The notes beneath the pieces were generated by a model that was not told the DNA's origin, did not search any database, and worked only from the letters and a program-made list of their open reading frames with translations. From NCBI RefSeq assembly GCF_022662305.1, contig NZ_JAKNQH010000003.1, forward strand, positions 310,001 to 374,000: a stretch of 64,000 nucleotides of DNA, in the 5' to 3' direction. Numbering within the stretch: position 1 is the first letter of the stretch; each line of letters starts with the position of its first letter. Position numbers and translations under genes: made by a program. This stretch comes from Sphingomonas sp. BAUL-RG-20F-R05-02 (GTDB taxonomy: Bacteria > Pseudomonadota > Alphaproteobacteria > Sphingomonadales > Sphingomonadaceae). Of this stretch, positions 48,997-57,909 are shown in pieces.

Positions 48997-51900
48997 ATGG
49001 CCGGGACACCCGACGTCAAGCAGCTGCTCCTCCAGGTCGATGCCTCGGTCGAGCTGCTGCGCCGCAACCTCAACGCCGGCCAGGCGCGTGTCGATCAGTT
49101 CGCGACCGACACGCAGCGCCGGCTCGACGCGACCGATCGCCGTTTCGGCGAGCTGGGGCAGCCACTCGGCAACCTCAACACGTCGATTGCGTCGGCGCGC
49201 AAAGAGATTGCCACGATCGGCACGTCGGTCAGCCAGGCCGAGGCCAATGTGCGGCGCTCGTCGGAGGGCATCAAGTCGGCGCTGCTAGCCTCGGCATCCG
49301 GCATCGCGGCCGCATTCTCCGTCGACCACATCAAGGACTATGCGGACGGCTACACGCGGTTCACCAACCAGCTAAAGGTCGCTGGCCTGGAAGGCTCGGC
49401 GCTCGGCAAGACGCAGAACCAGCTGTTCGACATCGCCCAGCGTTACGGCGTACAGCTCGAGACGGTCGGCACGCTCTACAGCCGCGCGTCTCAGGCGGGC
49501 AATACGCTCGGCGCGACGCAGTCGCAGCTCATCAAATTTACCAACGGCGTCGGCGCCGCGCTGAAGGTCCAGGGCGGCTCCGCTGAGGAAGCGCAAGGCG
49601 CGCTGCTTCAGCTCGGCCAGCTGCTCGGCTCGGGCACGGTCCACGCCGAAGAGTTCAACAGCGTCAACGAGGGCGCGCGGCCGATCCTCCAGGCGGTCGC
49701 GAACGGCATCGATAAGTACAAGGGCTCGGTTGCCGCTTTGCGCGCCGACGTCGTGAAGGGCTCGGTCACCTCCAAGGACTTTTTCGACGGCTTCCTGAAG
49801 GGTTCGGCGCAGCTCGAGCAGCAGGCCAGCAAGGCGAACCTGACGATCGGCGCATCCTTCGTCGTGCTCAATAACGCGCTCGGCAAGTATATCGGCGAGA
49901 CCGATGCCAGCTTGAGCGCAACCGAGCGCGTCTCGCTCGGCATCACCACGCTCGCCAACAACCTCGGCATCGTCCTCCCGGCGCTGACGACGATCGCGGT
50001 CGGCTTCGGCACCGTGAAAGCTGCAGGGCTCGCGTTCGGCGCTGTCTCGACGATTGTCGCAACGGTTGCGGATGCCGATCGCGCGCTGGCAGCACAGGTG
50101 CTGAGCGGCAACGCCGCGTTCGTCAGCCGTACCCAGCTCGCCGCCAAGTCGGCGCAGCTGGCGGCGGCCAGCGCAGCCGAGGAGGTCGCCTCGATCGAAG
50201 CGACGATCGCCGCACGCCAGGCCGAACAGGTGGAGCTCGCCGAGCAAATCGCAGCCGAGCGCGCCCTGGTAGCGGAACGTAGAGCGGCGGCGCAGGCGGC
50301 TGCGGTCTCCCTCACGCAAGGTGGCCTCGATCAACGCAACCCCGCACTCGCTGCTCAGGTGCGCGCCAATAACGACGCGACTTTTGCGACGCAGCGTCTG
50401 ACGGCCGCGCGCGAGCGCCTGGCGATCGTCGATGGCGAGCTCGCGGTCGCCGAGGGTGCGCTTGGCGGTGCCCAGGAGCGGTCGGCGTTGGCAACCGGCG
50501 TGGCGGAGGCTGCAACGGCTCGCGCGACCATCGCATCACGCGCCGGTGCCGCTGCAACGCGCCTCCTCGCCGGCGGCTTGACGTTGATCGGTGGCTCGGT
50601 CGCCGGCGGAGCGGCCGTGCTCGCGATCGGCGCGCTGGTCGGGGCCTTCCTACTCTATCGCAATGCGGCAACTGCTGCCGATGAGCGCAACAAGGCGACT
50701 GCCGCCTCCATGACGGCAACGGCTGAGGCAAGCCGCAATCTCAACACCAACCTCGCTGTGCTTGCCGCAACTGGCAAATCGGCTGCTTCTGGAATCGCGC
50801 AGGCCGGTAATTCCGCCTCGGGCGCAACCGGTCAGATGCTGTCCTTCGCCGGCGCAGTCGGTCAAGCGGCACAGAAGCTCTACGAATTAGCGAAGGCGCG
50901 CCAACACGAGCAGATCTTGCGGTTCGCAACGGAATCGGTTGACGCCGAGAAGCGCGCGAACGAGGCGCAGGCTCGGATCAACGCCCGCCGGCCAAGTATC
51001 TTCCAGGATGCCATTCGAGGTGGTGGACCGCTTTCAGCGGCTGACCAGAAAGCCAATGCCGACGACGCGCGAATCGTCGCCGAAAATCGCGCCATTCAGC
51101 AGCGGAACTACCAGGCAGCGTTCGAATCCAAGGCCAAGCCTTTAGAAGGGCGGATCACCGAGAACGACAAAACCGGTGGCTTCGACGTCAATGGTGAGCT
51201 CGCCCAGGTCACCCGCGATCTGGTCGTCGCCCGCAAGCGCGGGATCAAGTCGCAGGTCGACGAGCTCCAGGCGCAGGCGTTCGAGCTGACGCAGTATAAG
51301 AAGTACCGTGGCAAGGGCGGCCCGAACGACCTGTCGCCGACCGCCGCCAAGGCAGCGGCCGCAGCCGATGCCGCCAAGTTCCGCGACGCGGCTGCCGGCG
51401 CGCAGGGCGACCGTGACGCCAAGGCCGGCCGCACCGCCGCCAATAAGGCTTCCCGGGATGCCGCGAAGCAAGCGCGTCAGCAGGAAGCGGCGGCAAAGGA
51501 TGCTGCCGCCGACGACAAGGCGTTCACCGCAGCCGAACGCCAGGCCGACAACGAGATCGCGTCGGCCAAGGCCGATCTGACCAACTCGGCGGTCGAGCGC
51601 GCCAACATCGAAAAGGCACGGATCGAGGACGAGCGGCAGAACCGCAATGCCGAGATCGCCGACCAAGCCAAGCAGGGCCGCTTTGGTGACGGCGACGTCG
51701 CCAAGAAGCGCACGGCCGAATTGCAGCGCCTCAACGACGAGCGCGCCCAGCTCGAGGCGCAGGTCGTCGACGCGCGGGAAAAGCAGCGTGCGGCGGACGA
51801 AAGCCTGCAGATCGCTTCGGCCGGCCGTTCCAACGAGGCCGAGCTGCTGTCAAAGCAAGAGGCGCTGGTCACAACCGCCGCCCAGCGTCGCGACCTCGAG

Positions 51901-52785
51901 CAGCGGATCCTCAACATCCAGTATGACGAGGAAAAGGCCAAGCTCGAGGGTGTGATCGCGTCGCGCGACACCAGCGAGACCGAGAAGAAGATCGCCGCGC
52001 AGCGCCTCGAGGCGCTCGGCAAGCTACGCGATGCCGACCAGGCCAACCTCGATCAGAAGAACGCCGGCCCGATCGCGCAGTATCGCCAGCATCTGAAGCA
52101 GGCGACCGACGACACCAACGAGGCACTTCAGGGCGTAGCGGTCGATGGCCTCGAGAACCTCGAAAGCGGCCTCACCGGCCTGATCAGCGGCACCGAGAGC
52201 GTGGCGTCCGCCTTTAAAAAGATGCCCTCGGCGATCATCGCCGACCTGGCGCGGATCGCGATCGAGAAGCTGATCGTCTCGGCGATCGGCGGCGGCAGCT
52301 TCCTCGGGCTGAAGCTCGCCGGCGGCGGCAAGGTCGAGGGCAAGGCCACCGGCGGCCGGATTTCTGGCCCGGGCAGCGGTACCTCGGACAGCATCCTCGC
52401 GATGGTCGACGGCAAGAAGCCGTTGATGGTGTCCAACGGCGAGTCGATCGTGACCGCCCAGGCCACGCGCGAGCATTGGCCGCTGATCGATGCCATGAAC
52501 AAGGGCCGGCTGCCCAAGTTCGCGATCGGCGGCATCGTCGGCACGCCGCGCCTGTCGAGCATGGCCGCGCCGTCGATCGGCAACATCACCGGCACCAGCT
52601 CGCGCGTCCAGCGACTTGCGGTCGACCTGCACGCCAAGATCGAGGCGGCGGCGGACTTCAACGTCAGCATGCAGAGCGTTGCCGCGCGCACCGTCGGTGC
52701 CGCTGCCGGCCCGATCATCATGGGCGCGAAAGCCGAAACGGTTCGCTCGCTCAAGCGGCCGTCGCTGCCGGGGGGCTTTAGCTGA
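48997..52785 (+). CDS. Tape measure protein
   Basis: 1262 residues behind GAGGAG. N-terminal segment DVKQLLLQVDASVELLRRNL and the tape-measure domain (~100-300: YTRFTNQLKVAGL, LYSRASQAGNTLG, GSGTVHAEEFNSVNEG). Membrane-like helices lie near 320-345 and 530-550. A long Ala/Glu/Lys/Arg coiled coil (~790-1040) follows, then a Gly-rich C-terminus (GGGKVEGKATGGRISGPGSG). Length sets tail length, about 190 nm by the usual 1.5 angstrom per residue rule. Confidence 0.93.
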   Translation: MAGTPDVKQLLLQVDASVELLRRNLNAGQARVDQFATDTQRRLDATDRRFGELGQPLGNLNTSIASARKEIATIGTSVSQAEANVRRSSEGIKSALLASASGIAAAFSVDHIKDYADGYTRFTNQLKVAGLEGSALGKTQNQLFDIAQRYGVQLETVGTLYSRASQAGNTLGATQSQLIKFTNGVGAALKVQGGSAEEAQGALLQLGQLLGSGTVHAEEFNSVNEGARPILQAVANGIDKYKGSVAALRADVVKGSVTSKDFFDGFLKGSAQLEQQASKANLTIGASFVVLNNALGKYIGETDASLSATERVSLGITTLANNLGIVLPALTTIAVGFGTVKAAGLAFGAVSTIVATVADADRALAAQVLSGNAAFVSRTQLAAKSAQLAAASAAEEVASIEATIAARQAEQVELAEQIAAERALVAERRAAAQAAAVSLTQGGLDQRNPALAAQVRANNDATFATQRLTAARERLAIVDGELAVAEGALGGAQERSALATGVAEAATARATIASRAGAAATRLLAGGLTLIGGSVAGGAAVLAIGALVGAFLLYRNAATAADERNKATAASMTATAEASRNLNTNLAVLAATGKSAASGIAQAGNSASGATGQMLSFAGAVGQAAQKLYELAKARQHEQILRFATESVDAEKRANEAQARINARRPSIFQDAIRGGGPLSAADQKANADDARIVAENRAIQQRNYQAAFESKAKPLEGRITENDKTGGFDVNGELAQVTRDLVVARKRGIKSQVDELQAQAFELTQYKKYRGKGGPNDLSPTAAKAAAAADAAKFRDAAAGAQGDRDAKAGRTAANKASRDAAKQARQQEAAAKDAAADDKAFTAAERQADNEIASAKADLTNSAVERANIEKARIEDERQNRNAEIADQAKQGRFGDGDVAKKRTAELQRLNDERAQLEAQVVDAREKQRAADESLQIASAGRSNEAELLSKQEALVTTAAQRRDLEQRILNIQYDEEKAKLEGVIASRDTSETEKKIAAQRLEALGKLRDADQANLDQKNAGPIAQYRQHLKQATDDTNEALQGVAVDGLENLESGLTGLISGTESVASAFKKMPSAIIADLARIAIEKLIVSAIGGGSFLGLKLAGGGKVEGKATGGRISGPGSGTSDSILAMVDGKKPLMVSNGESIVTAQATREHWPLIDAMNKGRLPKFAIGGIVGTPRLSSMAAPSIGNITGTSSRVQRLAVDLHAKIEAAADFNVSMQSVAARTVGAAAGPIIMGAKAETVRSLKRPSLPGGFS

Positions 52786-53375
52786 TGCTGATCGCTTTTC
52801 CGGCCTCGCCGGTACCGCAGAAGATCAAGTGGGACATCGAGCAGCCCGGCCAGGCGAACCGCGGCGAATTCACTGGCAAGCGGCGGATGACGCTACTCGC
52901 CGCGGCGGCCCGCATGCATGCCACGGTGACGATGCCCCCGATCCTCGGCGAGGACCGCGCGCTCGACTGGCGCGCGTTCATCTTTGACTGCGACGGCATC
53001 GCCAATCGCTTTCCGCTGATCGCCTGCGAGCGCGACCAGTGCGGCGAGACCGGCGTCGTCGTCGACGGCGCGGCGCAGTTCGGCCACAGCATCGCCACGC
53101 GCGGCTGGAGCTCGCCCGGGCTGAAGCTGCGGCGCGGCAACTTCATCACAATCGGCGAGCAGCTGCTCAGCGTGCAGGCGGCGGTCGTTGCTGACGCGAA
53201 CGGCAAGGCGACCATCAGCATCAAGCCGTACATCCGCGTGCAGCCGAACGACGGTGACCCAATCGAGGTGCGCCGGCCCTACGCCGTCATGGTGATGACC
53301 GATCCGAAAGCCGGCTGGGAAGCGGGCATCGGCCAGAACTATGCAATCAGCTTCGAGTGCGAGGAGGCGTTCTAG
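52785..53375 (+). CDS. Distal tail protein
   Basis: 196 residues. FPASPVPQKIKWDIEQPGQ and RRPYAVMVMTDPKAGWEAGI recur in distal tail proteins located between tape measure and tail hub in this phage type. Shares one base with the tape-measure stop and one with the next GTG. Confidence 0.7.
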   Translation: MLIAFPASPVPQKIKWDIEQPGQANRGEFTGKRRMTLLAAAARMHATVTMPPILGEDRALDWRAFIFDCDGIANRFPLIACERDQCGETGVVVDGAAQFGHSIATRGWSSPGLKLRRGNFITIGEQLLSVQAAVVADANGKATISIKPYIRVQPNDGDPIEVRRPYAVMVMTDPKAGWEAGIGQNYAISFECEEAF

Positions 53376-53962
53376 TGGACAGCCGTCCCGACACCAACGC
53401 CAACGCCGCGCTGGCGGCCGATGTCCGCCGCCCGGTGACCTTCTGCCTGCTCGATCTTGCCACCGGCCCGATCCGCGTGACCAACGCGCCCTACAGCTTC
53501 TCGTTTGCCGGTACCGGCGACGAGGATCTCGACGGCTTCACCTTCCAGGCGGTGGATCCGCGCGTCGTCTCGGTCGGCCCGGTCAAGGCGCAGGAAGGCG
53601 GCACCGACACGCTGGTGCTGACGCTGTCCGGTCTCGCCGGCGTCGATGACGAGCTGATGACCGAGCTCGGCGACCGCGCCAATTATTCCGGCCGCGACTG
53701 CCGCTTGTGGCGCGCCATGCTCGATCCGCAGCAGCTGACCCGCGTCGGCGCGATCTGGTCCTATTTCACCGGCTATATGTCGGTGCCGAAGATCGTCGGC
53801 GATCGCACCAGCCAGACGATCCAGCTCAGCGTCGAGACGTATCTCGCCTTCTTCGGCCAGGCGTCGAACCGCACCTATCTCGACCAGCTTAGCTACGACG
53901 CCGGCGACCGCTCGGCTGAGCTCGCGATCGCAGTCGCAAACGGCGCAAACCGCCGCACCTGA
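53375..53962 (+). CDS. Tail hub protein (DUF2163-like)
   Basis: 195 residues from GTG 53375, overlapping the previous TAG. TFCLLDLATGPIRVTNAPYS, YTGYMSVPKI-like segment (here FTGYMSVPKIVGD) and TYLAFFGQASNRTYLDQLSY resemble the DUF2163/hub proteins that precede a peptidase in GTA-like tails. The end is short compared with full DUF2163 proteins. Confidence 0.7.
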   Translation: MDSRPDTNANAALAADVRRPVTFCLLDLATGPIRVTNAPYSFSFAGTGDEDLDGFTFQAVDPRVVSVGPVKAQEGGTDTLVLTLSGLAGVDDELMTELGDRANYSGRDCRLWRAMLDPQQLTRVGAIWSYFTGYMSVPKIVGDRTSQTIQLSVETYLAFFGQASNRTYLDQLSYDAGDRSAELAIAVANGANRRT

Positions 53963-53971
53963 GGATCGCCC

Positions 53972-54394
53972 ATGTACCGCAAGCCCGACTGGGATGCGCG
54001 GCTTGCCGCGTATCTCGATCCTCTTCGCGCGCGGCCCTTCGCCTGGGGCACGCACGACTGCTGCATCTTCACCGCCGGCGCGGTCGAGGCGATGACCGGC
54101 GTTGATCCGATGCCCGAGTTTCGCGGGCGCTATTCTACCGCGATCGGCTCGGTGCGCGCGCTCACCCGCTTCGGCAAGGGCACGCTCGCGGCAACGCTCG
54201 ATGCGAAGTTCGAGAGCGTCTCGGCCGCGCTGGCGCATCGCGGCGATATCGTCATGTCGGATGGAGCGCTTGGGATCTGCTGCGGCTCGGCGCTGATTGC
54301 GGTCGGCCTCGAGGGCGAGCGCGAGGGCCTGGTCAAGATCGAGCGTCGGCGCTGGTGCAATGCCCGCGCCTGGCACGTCCGGTTCGGCTTCTAG
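53972..54394 (+). CDS. NlpC/P60-like tail peptidase
   Basis: 140 residues. PFAWGTHDCCIFTAGAVEA carries the catalytic Cys of the NlpC/P60-like phage family (WGxxDC), and HRGDIVM supplies the His region. Placed between hub and tail-tip genes, it probably cuts peptidoglycan peptides during DNA entry. Confidence 0.85.
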   Translation: MYRKPDWDARLAAYLDPLRARPFAWGTHDCCIFTAGAVEAMTGVDPMPEFRGRYSTAIGSVRALTRFGKGTLAATLDAKFESVSAALAHRGDIVMSDGALGICCGSALIAVGLEGEREGLVKIERRRWCNARAWHVRFGF

Positions 54395-54397
54395 GGC

Positions 54398-57117
54398 GTG
54401 GCCAAGGTTCTAAAGATCGCCGGCCTTGTGGTCGGCGCGGCCGTGCTCGCCGTTGCGACCGCCGGCACCGGCCTGGCGCTGGTCGCCGGCACCTCGCTCA
54501 GCACCGCGCTATCTGTCGGCGGTGCGCTGGTCGGCGCGACGTTCGGTGTCGGCGCCGGCACGTTGCTGCTCGGCGCGGCGGCGCTGTCGACGATCGGCAC
54601 GGCGCTTTCCAACCCGCATGTCGCTTCCTCACAGACCGACCGCCTGGTCGCGACGATCGACCCGCGCGCGTTCCGCAAGTCCGTGCTCGGCGAGACCGCA
54701 ATGGCGACCGATATCCGCTATGAGGAATGGTCGGGCAACGATCAGGAATATTGCGACTGGATCGTCGCGCTCGCCAGCCACGCGGTAGACGGCGTCGAGG
54801 AGATCTGGCTCGACCAGGAGATGGCTTGGTCACAGACCACCGGCGTCGTCGCCAAGTACAACGGCTATTTCTCGGTCCCCAACATCGTTCTCGAAGGCTC
54901 ACCGGCCAACGCCTTCACCTTTGCCAGTGGCAAGTGGAACAGCTCGGCACGCCTGACCGGCTGCGCCTATCTGCGCCTGCGCTTCAAGACGACCGGCAAC
55001 AGCAAGAAGGCGACGAGCCCGTTTTCGAGCTCGATCCCGACGCGGATCACCATCATCGGGCGCGGTGCCAAGCTCTATGACCCGCGCCGCGATTCGACCG
55101 TGCCGGGTGGCTCCGGCCCGATGCGCTGGGACGATCAGTCGACCTGGCGCTATACCGCAGACGACGGCGCGGTGCTCGGCGAGAACCTCGCGCTTCAGAT
55201 CCTGCGTGTCGTGCTCGGCTGGCGCATCCGCAACCCGGGCACTGGCGAAATGCGGCTGGCGACCGGTTCGGGCGTGCCCGGGCGCCGGCTCGATCTGGTC
55301 GCGTTTCAGGTCGCGGCGAACCTCTGCGATGAGCAGGTCAACCGCTCCGCTGGCGGCACCGAGCCACGCTATCACGGTGCCGGCGTGATCTCCGAGGGTG
55401 ACGACCCCAAGCAGATCCTCGACATGCTCTGCGCGGCTTGCGCTGGTCGCTTCCGCGACACCGGCGGCAAGCTCGCGCTCGTGATCGCGCACAACGACCT
55501 TGCGGCAGCCGCAGCCGACGATGGTCTCAACGACGACGACGTGATCGGCGGCTTCACCTGGGATCCAGATCCCGCGCTTGAGGCGACGCCCAACGTCGTG
55601 CGCGGCCGCTATGTCGATGCGACCTCGGCTTCGCTCTACCAGCTGATCGACTATCCCGAGGTGCGGATCGCGAGCCTCGATGGGCAGGACCGCATCATGT
55701 CGCTCGACCTGGGCGTGGTGGAAAGCCCGAGCCAGGCGCAGCGGATCGCCAAGCAGGCGCTCGAGCGCCGCCAGTACCAGCGCAGCTTCTCCGCCACCTT
55801 CGATATCCGCGCCTGGAAGTACACGGTCGGCGATCCGGTGCCGTTCACCTTCGCGCCGCTCGGCTTCAAGCGCGCCCTGTTCCGTGTCGCTTCCCAGGAA
55901 CTCGGCCAGGGCGGCTCGTGCGACATGACACTGTCGGTCGAACATCCCGTCATCTATTCCTGGGACGCGAGCGACGCGCCCCCGGTGCTCGCGGCCGACC
56001 CGATCATCTACGACAAGGGCAACAACCCGCTGATTTCGCGATCGGCGAGGCCGCCACTACCGCGCTGTGGAGCGCGGTCGCCAACGACGACGGCAACAAG
56101 CCTGACGACAAGGCGACCTATGGCGCGCCTGGGCAAAGCCCGGTCGGCGACACCACCGCTGACGCGCTGGTCGAGGCGATGAAGGTCAATGGCCTGAACG
56201 CGCTATACGCAACCGCTTTCGGCGCAACCAAGGCGGCCGAGCTTGCCGCCTTGAAAGCGTTGCAGGACGGATCGGCGGCAACGGTCGCGATCACGAACCT
56301 GCAAACGACGATTGAGGATCCGGACTTCAACGGCAAGCAGACGGTCAACCTGATCGGCGCGGCGCAGCCTGACGGCAACGGCGGCATGATCTTCGTCATC
56401 AGCCAGAACACGGCGGTCGGGACGCCCGACAAGATCCTCGGCCAGATGATCGACACGATCGTTGGCCAGATCGCCGGGCACGAGACTTCGATCACCTCGC
56501 TCAAGGAGATCATCGCCGGGCCGGACGGGTCGACGCAGATCCGGGCGATGAACGTGCTCGACGAAGACGGCACGATCACCGGCTCGTACAACACGCTGAC
56601 CAACAAGGTCGCGGATTACATGATCCTGACCGACAACTTCCGCGTCACGACGAAGGGCATGGGCGGCCGGTACTTCACACCGCTGCTGATCGAGGACGGC
56701 ATCGTCAAGATTCCGGAAGCTGAGATCGCCGTGATCCGGCCGGGCACACGTGGCACCACCGGCGTTCCGACGATCATCACCAACCTCAACAGCTATCCCG
56801 GCAAGGGCGGTGGCGTTGCGGACGAGCTGCTGCGCGGCACGGTGACGCTGTACGGCCCGGGCACGATCGACGTCTCGGCCGTCTGCAACTTCAACCGCGA
56901 TGGTGCGAACCCCTGGTCCGTCTGGGTTGAGATCGACGGCGTCGCCGGCCCGGCTTCGACCGGCATCGGTTCTAAGCAGGACACCGTTCCGCTCCTTTGG
57001 GCGCGCTTCATGCCGAACGCGGGCACCTACACGGTGCGCGTCGTGGCGAACATCGACTCCGACGACAGCGTCAAAGCCCGAACGATGCGTGCCTTCGCAC
57101 TACATGGAGTGAGCTGA
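54398..57117 (+). pseudogene. Tail-tip / host-specificity protein J-like, frameshifted
   Basis: The first frame (54398-56182, GTG start) has a Gly/Ala-rich hydrophobic N-terminus and a J-like body (IRYEEWSGNDQEYCDWIVAL, KQILDMLCAACAGRF, QRSFSATFDIRAWKY). After about 56030 its translation turns Arg/Pro-rich and out of register. The -1 frame takes over at once with FAIGEAATTALWSAVANDDG and runs to 57117, with a DUF1983-like region (ILTDNFRVTTKG) and a C-terminal beta domain. A one-base deletion (or two-base insertion) near 56030-56045 explains this; no slippery heptamer is seen. Intact it would be about 906 residues. Confidence 0.8.
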
Positions 57118-57311
57118 TGGTTGCCGTGGTCTTCTATCAGGCTGAATCGGGCGCGATCGACGGCGTGGGCGATCTGCCCGAGCAGGAGGCGATCCGCACC
57201 GGCCGGCCGTTCCTGATCGTTGACGAGGCGGCTGTCAGCCTCGCAACGACCCACCGGGTCGAAAACGACGCCCTGGTGGCGATCGAGCAGGCAGGCGGTC
57301 AGCATGGCTGA
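57117..57311 (+). CDS. Small tail protein
   Basis: 64 residues from ATG 57117, which overlaps the tail-tip TGA. Sequence AVVFYQAESGAIDGVGDLPE and later TGRPFLIVDEAA is not a family I know. Short genes of this sort often follow J-like genes in sphingomonad and Caulobacter phages. Confidence 0.6.
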   Translation: MVAVVFYQAESGAIDGVGDLPEQEAIRTGRPFLIVDEAAVSLATTHRVENDALVAIEQAGGQHG

Positions 57312-57909
57312 TGCACCTCCTCAGATCACGATGGACGACCTCGCCGTCGCCATCCAGAATCTGCAGAAGCTGATCGACAACTTTGGCGACATGATCACCG
57401 ATTGGTGCAACGGCGTCGCCGGCGGTGGCCCTAACGGAGACGGCACCTATCCGCTTCCGACGAGCCTCGGCTCCTGCCGGCTCGCGAAGTGCGTCGACCA
57501 GCTCGCGGCCGATAGCCAGAAGATGATCGTCGCCAACGGCGGTACGATCCAGGTCGGCCAGACGCCTGGCTATAACACCGAGGGCAACTTCCAGTACACG
57601 TTCAAGCCCTCGGACAGCGGCAAGCTGTTCATCATGCTGTCGAATGCCGGCGGTTCGAATGACATCCTGTTGCTGCTACCCGACAATCTGCCAGCCGGCT
57701 GGAACGTCGCCGTCATCCAGTATGCCGACAACCGCCTGCGCTTCCGCAAGGCGAATGACCTGACCAACACGACCAACAGCAACCTGCGCAACGGGCAGAA
57801 CGCCTTCGCAACCGCCAACAAAGGCGCGCTGGCGGTGGCAGTTTGCGAGAGCATCAACTCGGCGAAAGCGAACAACTTCTTCTCGATTGCGGGCGCCGTT
57901 GCCGCATGA
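57304..57909 (+). CDS. Tail-associated protein, unknown
   Basis: 201 residues from ATG 57304, overlapping the previous gene. Helical N-terminus (MDDLAVAIQNLQKLIDNFGD) that could trimerise, then a beta-rich part (GNFQYTFKPSDSGKLFIML, WNVAVIQYADNRLRFRKAND) like short fibre or base-plate proteins. Overlaps the GH5 gene by 4 bases. Confidence 0.6.
   Translation: MADAPPQITMDDLAVAIQNLQKLIDNFGDMITDWCNGVAGGGPNGDGTYPLPTSLGSCRLAKCVDQLAADSQKMIVANGGTIQVGQTPGYNTEGNFQYTFKPSDSGKLFIMLSNAGGSNDILLLLPDNLPAGWNVAVIQYADNRLRFRKANDLTNTTNSNLRNGQNAFATANKGALAVAVCESINSAKANNFFSIAGAVAA

Noticed and set aside
54398..57117. Two separate tail genes instead of a broken J-like gene
   Set aside because: The downstream frame has no start codon with a ribosome site near 56035, and the end of the first frame is plainly out of register.
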